From assembly GCF_964355755.1 (NCBI RefSeq), contig NC_092672.1, forward strand, positions 16,552,501-16,616,500: DNA of 64,000 nt. The letters are read 5' to 3'. The stretch comes from Antedon mediterranea (lineage: Eukaryota > Echinodermata > Crinoidea > Comatulida > Antedonidae). The notes beneath the pieces are model-generated. The model had not been told where the DNA came from. It did no database searches and saw only the letters and a list, made by a program, of their open reading frames with translations. The translations under genes and the position numbers were made by a program. This document shows, piece by piece, positions 9,292 through 21,808 of this stretch (the stretch's first letter is position 1; every line of letters begins with the position of its first letter).

Positions 9292-11172
9292 TACGCCAAT
9301 CATAAATTGCTTGTTGTCAACGGCTGTTGTTATTTTATCAAAGACTTGTAGGAGGGCGTGGTTAGTTGAATGACCTGCCCTGAATCCATATTGAGATTCA
9401 TGTAACATTTCATATTTACACAAAAAAGCGATTGTTTGGTCATATACGACCCTTTCAAATACCTTAGATATACATGGTAATATCGATATCGGTCTATAAT
9501 TTTCTATGTTCTCCCTTGCTCCTTTTTTATACACAGGAATTGTTTTAGCAATTTTTAGTTGACAAGGAATTACACCCGATTGAAGGGATACATTGATTAT
9601 ATGAGATAACGGTTTAGCCAGTATATCCGAGTTATTTTTTATATAAAAGGTACCAATGTCATCACAACCACTTGACTTATTTACATTTAAGTCATTAATG
9701 TATTTAATGATATCGGACTCGGATACAGCTCTAAAAAACATTGAATTCAAAATGTCATGTTGTATTATATATTCGGTGTTACTATTACGGTTATCATCAC
9801 CTGTCATTTGGTCACCTATATTTATAAAGTATGTGTTAAACGCATTGGCTATGGATGTTGGGTCATTAAGTTGATGGGAGTTGATTTTCATTTTTTGAGG
9901 CATGTCTTGATGTTTCTTCCTACCTAATAATGAGTTTATGACACCCCATGTTTTCTTTATATTACTCTTGTGCTTTTCAAATTCATTTTTGTAATAAGTA
10001 GTTTTTCTTTCTCTTATTATTGATGTTAACTTATTTTTGTATTTCTTATATTTAGATTTATTTATATCTGTTGGTTTCTGTTTATATTTGATGTATAATT
10101 TATTTTTGGTACAAAGAGATTTTTGAATTCCATATGTTATCCACGGGGATTTAATTGTATCTACTTTTAACCTAACTCTTTTTAGTGGGAAATGCTTATC
10201 TATCATTGTTTTTAAAGAATCTGAGAAACGTTTATATGATTCATTTGCATTTTCAATGTTAGTTACATATTGCCAATCATAGCCCTGTAATTCAAGTCTA
10301 AATTGCCGTTTTTGTTGATCAGTATAGCTTCTTTTTATTATAAATTTTTCTGATCGTGGTAATGAATAATTTTCTGAATCATCCATGCAGAAAACTGCAA
10401 AGTGGTCAGATATGTCGTTAACTAATATCCCTGTGTTAATATTTTGGAATTCCTGATAATTTGTATAAATATTGTCAATTACTGTTGCGGTATCTTTTGT
10501 GATTCGAGTGGGTTTATTGACTAGTGGAATGAAAGATTCTGTTAGCATGTTGTCTACGTGAGTTTGAACATTATTGTCACAGTTATATTTTTGTAGATCT
10601 AGGTTAAAGTCACCCATTAGGTATGCCTTTTTATTTTCATTGTTTATCATGTGCATTAATTCACTAAGTTGATTATTAAATGTTGGAATATGGGCTTTAG
10701 GAGGCCTGTAGATTATTCCACATATAATTGATTTATCATTATTTTTTAATTCAATTATAATGCACTCTCCCTCGTTTATCATAGCAGACAAGTCATTTCT
10801 TATTTGATATGATATATTTGAGTGTATGTACAATGCTACACATCCCCCTGTCTGGGTTTCTCTGTTTTTAAAGATAGGTGTATAGTTTGGAAGTGTATAT
10901 AAACCAAGGTGATGTTTGCTTGAAAGCCAAGTTTCAGTAAGTCCTATTACATTAAATTCAAAATCGAGAGAGGATACATAATTTTTAAATTCTTCAAATT
11001 TGTTAACAATACTTCTACAATTTAATGCAAACATAGAAAAATTATTAGTTGACGTTTGACTGAACGTGGATTTAAATGTATCAATACTAAAGTAATAGTT
11101 TTCCTTATAGTTAAATGCGGTTGTATTTTCGTCTTCGTAATTAAAATTATCAATATTTAGAATTGAAAACAT
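9250..11172 (-). CDS. ORF2 N-terminal part: APE endonuclease and RT fingers (open, 640 codons)
   Basis: The longest intact piece of ORF2. Endonuclease motifs in order: LNCRSI (residues 50-55) with the catalytic-site Asn, GLTETWL (77-83) with the metal-binding Glu, GGCVALYI (109-116), IIYRPP (153-158), MGDFNLDL (186-193) with Asp and Asn, IDNIYTN (232-238), and DISDHFAVF (253-261) with the catalytic Asp-His pair. All key residues of the APE fold are present. A Lys/Tyr-rich linker (about 340-420) follows. RT then begins with KTIPVYKKG (543-551), NYRPISILP (558-566) and [11 protein letters not shown] (593-603). The frame is correct to about residue 628 (IGVF), then runs out of frame for a dozen codons and stops. 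Confidence 0.93.
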   Translation of the reverse strand: MFSILNIDNFNYEDENTTAFNYKENYYFSIDTFKSTFSQTSTNNFSMFALNCRSIVNKFEEFKNYVSSLDFEFNVIGLTETWLSSKHHLGLYTLPNYTPIFKNRETQTGGCVALYIHSNISYQIRNDLSAMINEGECIIIELKNNDKSIICGIIYRPPKAHIPTFNNQLSELMHMINNENKKAYLMGDFNLDLQKYNCDNNVQTHVDNMLTESFIPLVNKPTRITKDTATVIDNIYTNYQEFQNINTGILVNDISDHFAVFCMDDSENYSLPRSEKFIIKRSYTDQQKRQFRLELQGYDWQYVTNIENANESYKRFSDSLKTMIDKHFPLKRVRLKVDTIKSPWITYGIQKSLCTKNKLYIKYKQKPTDINKSKYKKYKNKLTSIIRERKTTYYKNEFEKHKSNIKKTWGVINSLLGRKKHQDMPQKMKINSHQLNDPTSIANAFNTYFINIGDQMTGDDNRNSNTEYIIQHDILNSMFFRAVSESDIIKYINDLNVNKSSGCDDIGTFYIKNNSDILAKPLSHIINVSLQSGVIPCQLKIAKTIPVYKKGARENIENYRPISILPCISKVFERVVYDQTIAFLCKYEMLHESQYGFRAGHSTNHALLQVFDKITTAVDNKQFMIGVFFGFIQGVRFDKS

Positions 11173-11507
11173 ATAATTTCGTTAATATAAATAAATATCA
11201 GTTAATTATAGGGCCTAATGACAAAAGAAATATTTTATAATAAATATAACCTTATTTGCTATATCTGTACATTAGCTACCCGTCATAAAGTATTTTATTT
11301 TACCGTGACCCCTTATTAATGAATGTAGTAATATAAAATATACAGTTTTATAAACAACCCCAACTTATATGAATGCACTGTATGCAACAGTTCACAGCAA
11401 TGTGGGGCTGTGTATAATAACATGACATGGATAGTATTTTGTCCAAATTACATAAATACCATCTCATGTTAAATAAGTGTGTTTCTTACTAACAGAGTGT
11501 GGTCTGG
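11173..11507 (-). other. LINE inter-ORF spacer
   Basis: 335 bp between the ORF1 stop and the ORF2 start. It is AT-rich, has stops in all frames on the element strand, and shows no recognisable gene. A TAA sits in frame 12 bp before the ORF2 ATG, so ORF2 cannot be a simple readthrough fusion with ORF1. Translation must reinitiate or use another mechanism. Confidence 0.6.
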
Positions 11508-12323
11508 TCACTTTGTAGGTTCACGGTATAGTCTCCCATCTATATATAATGATCCATTTCTAAATACAGGATGTCTTCCTTCATTGTATGCTTTCAACAT
11601 TATGTCTCGGTACTCACGTTTCTTCTTGGCATCTGCTGCTGTAAGGTCCTCCATTGCATAAAAATCTATATTTTTCAGTGACTTTACCTTCTTAAGAACC
11701 TCGTTTCGTTCTGGCCTATAGATAAATTTAGCAATTATTTGCCTAGGTTTTTGGTCTCCTCTGGTCTGCTTACCGGTTCTATGGGCGTTTTCAATGTTAA
11801 TATCCTTCAAGTGTAGTTTATCGCTTATAAGTGTATTTAATTTATCTAGTGTATTTTCGTTGTCTTCTTCATTTATTCCTCCAAATCGTAAATTAAATCT
11901 TCTTGAATATCTTTCCATTCTATGAATATCCCCTTCTAGGTTACTAATTTGCTTATTTTTCTCCTTCAGTTCTGTTTCAATGTTGTCAATACGTGTATTT
12001 AATCTACTTACACTCGCTTGAGTTTCCGTAGTGGATGTTGTGTAATATTCCAATGACTGGTCCATAATACGTTGTGTTTCTTCCACTTTTGTTATTTTTT
12101 CAATTAGTACTTGTTGATTGGATTTGATCGACGATATTTCATCTCCGATTGTTTTATTAATATCAACAAACATCTCTTTTAGATCTTTTCGCAGGGCCTT
12201 AATTTCAGAAGATGACGTGTCAGTCCTCAAGTCGGTAGTCGCGGGAACTTTAAGCTGACGTGGCATAGGCGTTGCCTCAGTAGTTTCAGATATTTGTTTA
12301 GATTTCGCTCTAGTAGCACTCAT
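11508..12323 (-). CDS. LINE ORF1, RNA-binding coiled-coil protein (L1-ORF1p-like)
   Basis: 271 codons, intact. Residues 1-38 are a low-complexity N terminus. Residues about 39-138 are heptad-rich coiled coil (IKALRKDLKEMF, IEKITKVEETQ, LNTRIDNIETELKEK), predicted to drive multimers. Residues about 139-222 look like the RRM of L1 ORF1p: RRFNLRFGGI, then NIENAHRTG, then PRQIIAKFIYRPERNEVL. Residues 223-271 form a basic C-terminal domain (AMEDLTAADAKKKREYRD). In such elements this protein coats the element RNA to make the transposition particle. The ATG has A at -3 within an A-rich leader. It lies first in the element, upstream of ORF2. No lesion is seen, in contrast to ORF2. Confidence 0.9.
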   Translation of the reverse strand: MSATRAKSKQISETTEATPMPRQLKVPATTDLRTDTSSSEIKALRKDLKEMFVDINKTIGDEISSIKSNQQVLIEKITKVEETQRIMDQSLEYYTTSTTETQASVSRLNTRIDNIETELKEKNKQISNLEGDIHRMERYSRRFNLRFGGINEEDNENTLDKLNTLISDKLHLKDINIENAHRTGKQTRGDQKPRQIIAKFIYRPERNEVLKKVKSLKNIDFYAMEDLTAADAKKKREYRDIMLKAYNEGRHPVFRNGSLYIDGRLYREPTK

Positions 12324-12489
12324 TTTTTTACAATCGACTTCTTATTTTACTTTTATTTGATTGTAGAAGCTGTTTAAAACTTACGTTCAGTTTATTTCAT
12401 CCTTTAACTTACTTTTGGGAGTTCGATAAGATTTAGCTTTGACGGAGCTCAGTAACTATACGTCTTCATTTACATAGCGCCCTCAATGG
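12324..12489 (-). other. LINE 5' untranslated region / presumed internal promoter
   Basis: 166 bp from the satellite junction (CCATTGAGGGCGCTATG on the element strand) to the ORF1 start. The presence of this leader and an intact ORF1 suggests little or no 5' truncation. LINEs of this type usually carry their promoter here, but I recognise no specific motif. Confidence 0.55.
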
Positions 12490-13036
12490 TAGATCAGCGG
12501 GAGAGAGAGATAGATCAGCGAGAGAGAGATAGATCAGCGAGAGAGAGATAGATCAGCTAGAGAGAGATAGATCAGCGAGAGAGAGAGAAAGATCAACAAG
12601 AGAGATAGATCAGCGAGAGAGAGAGATATATCAGCGAGAGAGAGATAGATCAGCGTGAGAGAGAGATAGATCAGGGAGAGAGAGATAGATCAGTGAGAGA
12701 GAGATAGATCAGCGAGAGAAATATAGATCAGCGTGAGAGAGAGATATATCAGCGAGAGAGAGATAGATCAGCGAGAGAGAGATTGATCAGCGAGAGAAAT
12801 ATAGATCAGCGAGAGAGAGATAGATCAGCGAGAGAGAGATAGATCAGCGAGAGAGAGATAGATCAGCGAGAGAGAGATAGATCAGCGAGAGAGAGAGATA
12901 GATCAGCGAGAGAGAGATAGATCTGCGAGAGAGAGATAGATCAACGAGAGAGATAGATCAGCGAGAGAGATAGATCAGCGAGAGATAGATAGATCAGCGA
13001 GAGAGAGATAGATCAGCGAGAGAGAGAGATAGATCA

Positions 13037-14491
13037 GTGAGAGAGAGAGATAGATCAGCGAGATAGATAGATCAGCGAGAGAGAGATAGATCAGCGAGAG
13101 AGAGAGAGAGATAGATCAGCGAGAGAGAGATAGATCAGCGAGAAAGAGATAGATCAGCGAGAGAGAGAGATAGATCAGCGAGAGAGAGATAGATCAGCGA
13201 GAGAGAGATAGATCAGCGAGAGAGATAGATCAGCGAGAAAGAGATAGATCAGCGAGAGAGAGATAGATCAGCGAGAGAGAGATAGATCAGCGAGAGAGAG
13301 AGATACATCAGCGAGAGAGAGATAGATCAGCGAGAGAGAGATAGATCAGCGAGAGAGAGAGGTAGATCAGCGAGAGAGAGAGAGATAGATCAGCGAGAGA
13401 GAGATAGATAGATCAGCGAGAGAGAGATAGATCAGCGACAGAGAGATAGATAGATCAGCGAGAGAGATATAGATCAGCGAGAGAGAGATAGATAGATCAG
13501 CGAGAGAGAGATAGATAAGCGACAGAGAGATAGATCAGCGACAGAGAGATAGATCAGCGACAGAGAGATAGATCAGCGAAAGAGAGATAGATCAGCGAGA
13601 GAGAGATAGATCAGCGAGAGAGAGATAGATCAGCGAGAGAGAGATAGATCAGCGAGAGAGTGATAGATCAGCGAGAGAGAGAGATAGATCAGGGAGAGAG
13701 AGATAGATCAGCGAGAGAGAGATAGATCAGCGAGAGAGAGATAGATCTGCGAGAGAGATAGATCAGCGAGAGAGAGATAGATCAGCGAGAGAGAGAGATA
13801 GATCAGCGAGAGAGATAGATCAGCGAGAAAGAGATAGATCAGCGAGAGAGAGATAGATCAGCGAGAGAGACATAGATCAGCGAGAGAGAGAGAGATAGAT
13901 CAGCGAGAGAGAGATAGATCAGCGAGAGAGAGATAGATAGATAGATCAGCGAGAGAGAGATAGGTAGATCAGCGAGAGAGAGAGAGAGAGATAGATAGAT
14001 CAGCGAGAGAGAGATAGATAGATATGTGAGAGAGAGAGAGAGAGATAGATAGATCAGCGAGAGAGAGATAGATAGATCAGCGAGAGAGAGATAGATAGAT
14101 CAGCGAGAGAGAGAGATAGATAGATCAGCGAGAGAGAGATAGATAGATCAGTGAGAGAGAGAGAGATAGATCAGCGAGAGAGAGAGAGAGATAGATCAGC
14201 GAGAGAGAGAGAGATAGATCAGCGAGAGAGAGATAAATAGATCAGCGAGAGAGAGAGAGAGAGATAGATCAGCGAGAGAGAGATAGATAGATCAGCGAGA
14301 GAGAGATAGATAGATCAGCGAGACAGAGAGATAGATCAACCAGAGAGAGATAGATAGATCAGCGAGAGAGAGAGAGAGAGAGGGATAGATCAGCCAGAGA
14401 GAGATAGATAGATCAGCGAGAGAGAGAGAGAGAGAGAGAGATAGATCAGCCAGAGAGAGATAGATAGATCAGCGAGAGAGAGATAGATAGA

Positions 14492-14536
<45 letters not shown>

Positions 14537-17500
14537 TCAGCGAGAGAGAGATAGATCAGCGAGAGAAATATAGATCAGCGTGAGAGAGAGATATATCAGC
14601 GAGAGAGATAGATCAGCGAGAGAGAGATAGATCAGCGAGAGAAATATAGATCAGCGAGAGAGAGATAGATCAGCGAGAGAGAGATAGATCAGCGAGAGAG
14701 AGATAAATCAGTTAGAGAGAGATAGATCAGCGAGAGAGAGATAGATCAGCGAGAGAGAGATAGATCTGCGAGAGAGAGAGATAGATCAGCGAGATAGATA
14801 GATCAGCGAGAGAGAGATAGATCAGCGTGAGAGAGAGAGATAGATCAGCGTGAGAGAGAGAGATAGATCAGCGAGAGAGAGAGATTGATCAGCGAGAGAG
14901 AGATAGATCAGCGAGAGAGAGATAGATCAGCGAGAGAGAGATAGATCAGCGAGATAGAGATAGATCAGCGAGAGGAGAGATAGATCAGCAAGAGAGAGAT
15001 AGATCAGCGAGAGAGATAGAGATAGATAGATCAGCGACAGAGAGATAGATAGATCAGCGACAGAGAGATAGATAGATCAGCGAGAGAGAGATAGATAGAT
15101 CAGCGAAAGAGAGATAGATAGATCAGCGAGAGAGATAGATAGATCAGCGAGAGAGAGAGATAGATAGATCAGCGAGAGAGAGATAGATAGATCAGTGAGA
15201 GAGAGAGATAGATAGATCAGCGAGAGAGAGATAGATAGATCAGAGAGAGAGATAGATAGATCAGCGAGAGAGAGATAGATTGATCAGCGAGCGAGAGATA
15301 GATAGATCAGCGAGAAGGAGAGAGATAGATCAGCGAGAGAGAGAGAGATAGATCAGCGAGAGAGAGATAGATAGATCAGCGAGAAAGAGAGAGAGAGAGA
15401 GAGAGATAGATCAGCCAGAGAGAGATATAGATAGATCAGCGAGAGAGAGAGAGAGATAGATCAGCGAGAGAGAGATAGATAGATAGATCAGCGAGAGAGA
15501 GATAGGTAGATCAGCGAGAGAGAGAGAGATAGATAGATCAGCGAGAGAGAGAGAGATAGATCAGCGAGAGAGAGATAGATCAGCGAGAGAGATAGATCAG
15601 CGAGAGAGATAGATCAGCGAGAGAGAGATAGATCAGCGAGTGAGAGATAGATCAGCGAGAGAGAGAGATAGATCAGCAAGAGAGATAGATAGATTAGCAA
15701 GAGAGAGATAGATCAGCGAGAGAGAGATAGATCAGCGTGAGAGAGATAGATCAGCGACAGAGAGATAGATCAGCAAGAGAGAGATAGATCAGTGACAGAG
15801 AGATAGATCAGCGAAAGAGAGATAGATCAGCGAGTGAGAGATAGATAAGCGAGTGCGAGAGAGAGATCAACGAGAGAGAGATAGATCAGCGAGAGAGAGA
15901 TAGATCAGGGAGAGAGAGATAGATCAGCGAGAGAGAGATAGATCAGCGAGAGAGAGAGAGATAGATCAACGAGAGAGAGATAGATCAGCGAGAGAGAGAT
16001 AGATCAGGGAGAGAGAGATAGATCAGCGAGAGAGAGATAAATCAGCGAGAGAGATAGATCAGCGAGAGAGAGATAGATCAGCGAGAGAGAGAGATAGATC
16101 AGCGAGAGAGAGATAGATCAGCGAGAGAGAGAGATAGATCAGCGAGAGAGAGATATATCAGCGAAAGAGAGACAGATCCGCGAGAGAGAGAGAGATAGAT
16201 CAGCGAGAGAGATAGATCAGCGAGAGAGAGATAGATCAGCGAGAGAGAGATAGATAGATCAGCGAGAAGGAGATAGCTAGATCAGCGAGAGAGAGAGAGA
16301 GATAGAAAGATCAGCGAGAGAGAGATAGATCAGCGTGAGAGATAGATCAGCGAGAGAGAGAGATAGATCAGTGAGAGAGAGAGATAGATCAGCGAGATAG
16401 ATAGATCAGCGAGAGAGAGATAGATCAGCGAGAGAGAGAGAGAGATAGATCAGCGAGAGAGATAGATCAGCGAGAGAGAGATAGATCAGCGAGAGAGAGA
16501 GATAGATCAGCGAGAGAGAGATAGATCAGCGAGAGAGAGATAGATCAGCGAGAGAGATAGATCAGCGAGAAAGAGATAGATCAGCGAGAGAGAGATAGAT
16601 CAGCGAGAGAGAGATAGATCAGCGAGAGAGAGAGATACATCAGCGAGAGAGAGATAGATCAGCGAGAGAGAGATAGATCAGCGAGAGAGAGAGGTAGATC
16701 AGCGAGAGAGAGAGAGATAGATCAGCGAGAGAGAGATAGATAGATCAGCGAGAGAGAGATAGATCAGCGACAGAGAGATAGATAGATCAGCGAGAGAGAT
16801 ATAGATCAGCGAGAGAGAGATAGATAGATCAGCGAGTGAGAGATAGATAAGCGACAGAGAGATAGATCAGCGACAGAGAGATAGATCAGCGACAGAGAGA
16901 TAGATCAGCGAAAGAGAGATAGATCAGCGAGAGAGAGATAGATCAGCGAGTGAGAGATAGATCAGCGAGAGAGAGAGATAGATCAGCAAGAGAGATAGAT
17001 AGATTAGCAAGAGAGAGATAGATCAGCGAGAGAGAGATAGATCAGCGTGAGAGAGATAGATCAGCGACAGAGAGATAGATCAGCAAGAGAGAGATAGATC
17101 AGTGACAGAGAGATAGATCAGCGAAAGAGAGAAAGATCAGCGAGTGAGAGATAGATAAGCGAGTTCGAGAGAGAGATCAACGAGAGAGAGATAGATCAGC
17201 GAGAGAGAGATAGATCAGGGAGAGAGAGATAGATCAGCGAGAGAGAGATAGATCAGCGAGAGAGAGAGAGATAGATCAACGAGAGAGAGATAGATCAGCG
17301 AGAGAGAGATAGATCAGGGAGAGAGAGATAGATCAGCGAGAGAGAGATAAATCAACGAGAGAGATAGATCAGCGAGAGAGAGATAGATCAGCGAGAGAGA
17401 GAGATAGATCAGCGAGAGAGAGATAGATCAGCGAGAGAGAGAGAGAGATAGATCAGCGAGAGAGAGATATATCAGCGAAAGAGAGACAGATCCGCGAGAG

Positions 17501-18394
17501 AGAGAGAGAGATAGATCAGCGAGAGAGATAGATCAGCGAGAGAGAGATAGATCAGCGAGAGAGTGATAGATCAGCGAGAGAGAGAGATAGATCAGGGAGA
17601 GAGAGAGAGATAGATCAGCGAGAGAGAGATAGATCAGCGAGAGAGAGATAGATCTGCGAGAGAGATAGATCAGCGAGAGAGAGATAGATCAGCGAGAGAG
17701 AGAGATAGATCAGCGAGAGAGATAGATCAGCGAGAAAGAGATAGATCAGCGAGAGAGAGATAGATCAGCGAGAGAGACATAGATCAGCGAGAGAGAGAGA
17801 GATAGATCAGCGAGAGAGAGATAGATCATCGAGAGAGAGATAGATAGATAGATCAGCGAGAGAGAGATAGGTAGATCAGCGAGAGAGAGAGAGAGATAGA
17901 TAGATCAGCGAGAGAGAGATAGATAGATCAGTGAGAGAGAGAGAGAGAGATAGATAGATCAGCGAGAGAGAGATAGATAGATCAGCGAGAGAGAGATAGA
18001 TAGATCAGCGAGAGAGAGAGATAGATAGATCAGCGAGAGAGAGATAGATAGATCAGTGAGAGAGAGAGATAGATCAGCGAGAGAGAGAGAGAGATAGATC
18101 AGCGAGAGAGAGAGAGAGATAGATCAGCGAGAGAGAGATAAATAGATCAGCGAGAGAGAGAGAGAGAGATAGATCAGCGAGAGAGAGATAGATAGATCAG
18201 CGAGAGAGAGATAGATAGATCAGCGAGAGAGAGAGATAGATCAACCAGAGAGAGATAGATAGATCAGCGAGAGAGAGAGAGAGAGAGGGATAGATCTGCC
18301 AGAGAGAAATAGATAGATCAGCGAGAGAGAGAGAGAGAGAGAGATAGATCAGCCAGAGAGAGATAGATAGATCAGCGAGAGAGAGATAGATAGA

Positions 18395-18431
<37 letters not shown>

Positions 18432-19268
18432 TCAGCGAGAGAGAGATAGATCAGCGAGAGAAATATAGATCAGCGTGAGAGAGAGATATATCAGCGAGAG
18501 AGATAGATCAGCGAGAGAGAGATAGATCAGCGAGAGAAATATAGATCAGCGAGAGAGAGATAGATCAGCGAGAGAGAGATAGATCAGCGAGAGAGAGATA
18601 AATCAGTTAGAGAGAGATAGATCAGCGAGAGAGAGATAGATCAGCGAGAGAGAGATAGATCTGCGAGAGAGAGAGATAGATCAGCGAGATAGATAGATCA
18701 GCGAGAGAGAGATAGATCAGCGTGAGAGAGATAGATCAGCGTGAGAGAGAGAGATAGATCAGCAAGAGAGAGAGATTGATCAGCGAGAGAGAGATAGATC
18801 AGCGAGAGAGAGATAGATCAGCGAGAGAGAGATAGATCAGCGAGATAGAGATAGATCAGCGAGAGGAGAGATAGATCAGCAAGAGAGAGATAGATCAGCG
18901 AGAGAGATAGAGATAGATAGATCAGCGACAGAGAGATAGATAGATCAGCGACAGAGAGATAGATAGATCAGCGAGAGAGAGATAGATAGATCAGCGAAAG
19001 AGAGATAGATAGATCAGCGAGAGAGATAGATAGATCAGCGAGAGAGAGAGATAGATAGATCAGCGAGAGAGAGATAGATAGATCAGTGAGAGAGAGAGAT
19101 AGATAGATCAGCGAGAGAGAGATAGATAGATCAGAGAGAGAGATAGATAGATCAGCGAGAGAGAGATAGATAGATCAGCGAGAGAGAGATAGATAGATCA
19201 GCGAGAAGGAGAGAGATAGATCAGCGAGAGAGAGAGAGATAGATCAGCGAGAGAGAGATAGATAGATC

Positions 19269-19299
<31 letters not shown>

Positions 19300-19450
19300 T
19301 AGATCAGCCAGAGAGAGATATAGATAGATCAGCGAGAGAGAGAGAGAGATAGATCAGCGAGAGAGAGATAGATAGATAGATCAGCGAGAGAGAGATAGGT
19401 AGATCAGCGAGAGAGAGAGAGATAGATAGATCAGCGAGAGAGAGAGAGAT
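13037..19450 (+). repeat. ~3.34-kb higher-order repeat, two tandem copies (second with ~560-bp extra)
   Basis: The start marker CAGTGAGAG followed by AGCGAGATAGATAG lies at 13037 and 16381 (offset 3344). Downstream markers GAGAGTGATAG (13661, 17564) and GAGAGAAATATAG before GCGTGAG (14561, 18456) are offset by about 3900. The second copy therefore gained about 560 bp between them, around 16.97-17.52 kb. That extra piece repeats the GAGTGAGAG/GATTAGCAAG block also seen near 15.64-16.19 kb. Confidence 0.75.
14497..14532 (+). repeat. 36-nt pure (GA)n tract
   Basis: An uninterrupted GA dinucleotide run, much longer than the 8-12 nt usual in a unit. The equivalent site in related higher-order copies (near 18.42, 20.93 and 47.74 kb) is also expanded, to differing lengths, marking a slippage hotspot. 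Confidence 0.9.
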
Positions 19451-20901
19451 AGATCAGCGAGAGAGAGATAGATCAGCGAGAGAGAGAGATAGATCAGCGA
19501 GAGAGAGAGATAGATCAGCGAGAGAGAGATAGATCAGTGACAGAGAGATAGATCAGCGAGAGAGAGATAGATCAGCGAGAGAGAGAGATAGATCAGCGAG
19601 AGAGAGAGAGATAGATCAGCGAGAGAGAGATAGATCAGTGACAGAGAGATAGATCAGCGAAAGAGAGATAGATCAGCGAGAGAGATAGATCAGCGGGAGA
19701 GAGAGATAGATCAACGAGAGAGAGATAGATCAGCGAGAGAGAGAGAGATAGATCAGGGAGAGAGAGATAGATCAGCGAGAGAGAGATAGATCAGCGAGAG
19801 ATTGAGAGAGATAGATCAACTAGAGAGAGATAGATCAGCGAGAGAGAGAGATAGATCAGGGAGAGAGAGATAGATCAGCGAGAAAGAGATAGATCAGCGA
19901 GAGAGAGATAGATCAGCGAGAGAGAGATAGATCAGCGAGAGAGATAGATCAGCGAGAGAGAGATATATCAGCGAGAGAGAGATAGATCAGTGAGAGAGAG
20001 AGAGATCAGCAAGAGAGATATAGATCAGCGAGAGAGATAGATGAGCGAGAGAGAGATAGATCAGCGAGAGAGAGATAGATCAGTGAGAGAGAGATAGATC
20101 AGCGAGAGAGAGATAGATCAGCGAGAGAGAGATAGATCAGCGAGAGAGAGATAGGTCAGCTAGAGAGAGATAGATCAGCGAGAGAGAGATAGATCGGCGA
20201 GAGAGAGATAGATCAGCGAGAGAGAGATATATCAGCGAGAGAGAGAGATAGATCAGCGTGAGAGAGAGATAGATCAGCGAGAGAGAGAGAGAGAGATAGA
20301 TCAGCGAGAGAGATAGATCAACGAGAGAAATATAGATCAGTGAGAGAGAGATAGATAGATCAGCGAGAGAGAGATAGGTAGATCAGCGAGAGAGAGAGAG
20401 AGATAGATAGATCAGCGAGAGAGAGATAGATATATCAGTGAGAGAGAGAGAGAGAGATAGATAGATCAGCGAGAGAGAGATAGATAGATCAGCGAGAGAG
20501 AGATAGATAGATCAGCGAGAGAGAGAGATAGATAGATCAGCGAGAGAGAGATAGATAGATCAGTGAGAGAGAGAGATAGATCAGCGAGAGAGAGAGAGAG
20601 ATAGATCAGCGAGAGAGAGAGAGAGATAGATCAGCGAGAGAGAGATAAATAGATCAGCGAGAGAGAGAGAGAGAGATAGATCAGCGAGAGAGAGATAGAT
20701 AGATCAGCGAGAGAGAGATAGATAGATCAGCGAGAGAGAGAGATAGATCAACCAGAGAGAAATAGATAGATCAGCGAGAGAGAGAGAGAGAGAGGGATAG
20801 ATCTGCCAGAGAGAAATAGATAGATCAGCGAGAGAGAGAGAGAGAGAGAGATAGATCAGCCAGAGAGAGATAGATAGATCAGCGAGAGAGAGATAGATAG
20901 A

Positions 20902-20940
<39 letters not shown>

Positions 20941-21777
20941 TCAGCGAGAGAGAGATAGATCAGCGAGAGAAATATAGATCAGCGTGAGAGAGAGATATAT
21001 CAGCGAGAGAGATAGATCAGCGAGAGAGAGATAGATCAGCGAGAGAAATATAGATCAGCGAGAGAGAGATAGATCAGCGAGAGAGAGATAGATCAGCGAG
21101 AGAGAGATAAATCAGTTAGAGAGAGATAGATCAGCGAGAGAGAGATAGATCAGCGAGAGAGAGATAGATCTGCGAGAGAGAGAGATAGATCAGCGAGATA
21201 GATAGATCAGCGAGAGAGAGATAGATCAGCGTGAGAGAGATAGATCAGCGTGAGAGAGAGAGATAGATCAACAAGAGAGAGAGATTGATCAGCGAGAGAG
21301 AGATAGATCAGCGAGAGAGAGATAGATCAGCGAGAGAGAGATAGATCAGCGAGATAGAGATAGATCAGCGAGAGGAGAGATAGATCAGCAAGAGAGAGAT
21401 AGATCAGCGAGAGAGATAGAGATAGAGAGATCAGCGACAGAGAGATAGATAGATCAGCGACAGAGAGATAGATAGATCAGCGAGAGAGAGATAGATAGAT
21501 CAGCGAAAGAGAGATAGATAGATCAGCGAGAGAGATAGATAGATCAGCGAGAGAGAGAGATAGATAGATCAGCGAGAGAGAGATAGATAGATCAGTGAGA
21601 GAGAGAGATAGATAGATCAGCGAGAGAGAGATAGATAGATCAGAGAGAGAGATAGATAGATCAGCGAGAGAGAGATAGATAGATCAGCGAGAGAGAGATA
21701 GATAGATCAGCGAGAAGGAGAGAGATAGATCAGCGAGAGAGAGAGAGATAGATCAGCGAGAGAGAGATAGATAGATC

Positions 21778-21808
<31 letters not shown>

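Larger units (their letters stand above)
7340..11172 (-). pseudogene. LINE ORF2, endonuclease-reverse transcriptase, broken
   Basis: This encodes the protein that nicks target DNA and copies the element RNA at the nick. The start ATG at 11172 is supported by an in-frame TAA 12 bp upstream. Reading 5' to 3' it contains a complete APE endonuclease, RT fingers, RT palm with FADD, RT thumb, and a C-terminal tail typical of CR1/Jockey ORF2 (YNTRNKD, YRGPKLWN). Three lesions break it: an extra base in an A/T run at 9286-9291, the DNA transposon at 7919-8711, and a missing base in the run at 7618-7621. With the insertion excluded the coding length is about 3.04 kb (roughly 1010 residues), normal for the family. 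No other in-frame stops are seen, so inactivation looks recent. The two one-base indels could also be assembly errors. Confidence 0.92.
7071..12489 (-). mobile_element. LINE retrotransposon, CR1/L2-like (Jockey superfamily), full-length but disabled
   Basis: A complete-looking non-LTR retrotransposon on the minus strand. Its order is a 166-bp 5' leader, ORF1 (11508-12323), a 335-bp spacer, ORF2 (11172 down to 7340), a ~250-bp 3' UTR, AATAAA, and a (TGAT)4 tail. Without the nested DNA element it would be about 4.6 kb. The APE-type endonuclease, the FADD reverse transcriptase motif, the L1-ORF1p-like ORF1 and a short-repeat tail instead of poly(A) fit the CR1/L2 group. The exact clade needs a tree. 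The left flank ends GAGAGAGAT and the right flank resumes AGATCAGCGG, so the satellite phase is restored with no target duplication beyond 1-2 bp. ORF2 is broken in three places, so it could move only with proteins supplied in trans. Confidence 0.93.

Noticed and set aside
9656-9874. Plus-strand 72-codon frame opposite ORF2
   Set aside because: It is an antisense shadow of intact endonuclease-RT coding sequence.
11479-11661. Plus-strand 60-codon frame opposite the end of ORF1
   Set aside because: It is an antisense shadow, mostly overlapping the ORF1 RNA-binding domain.
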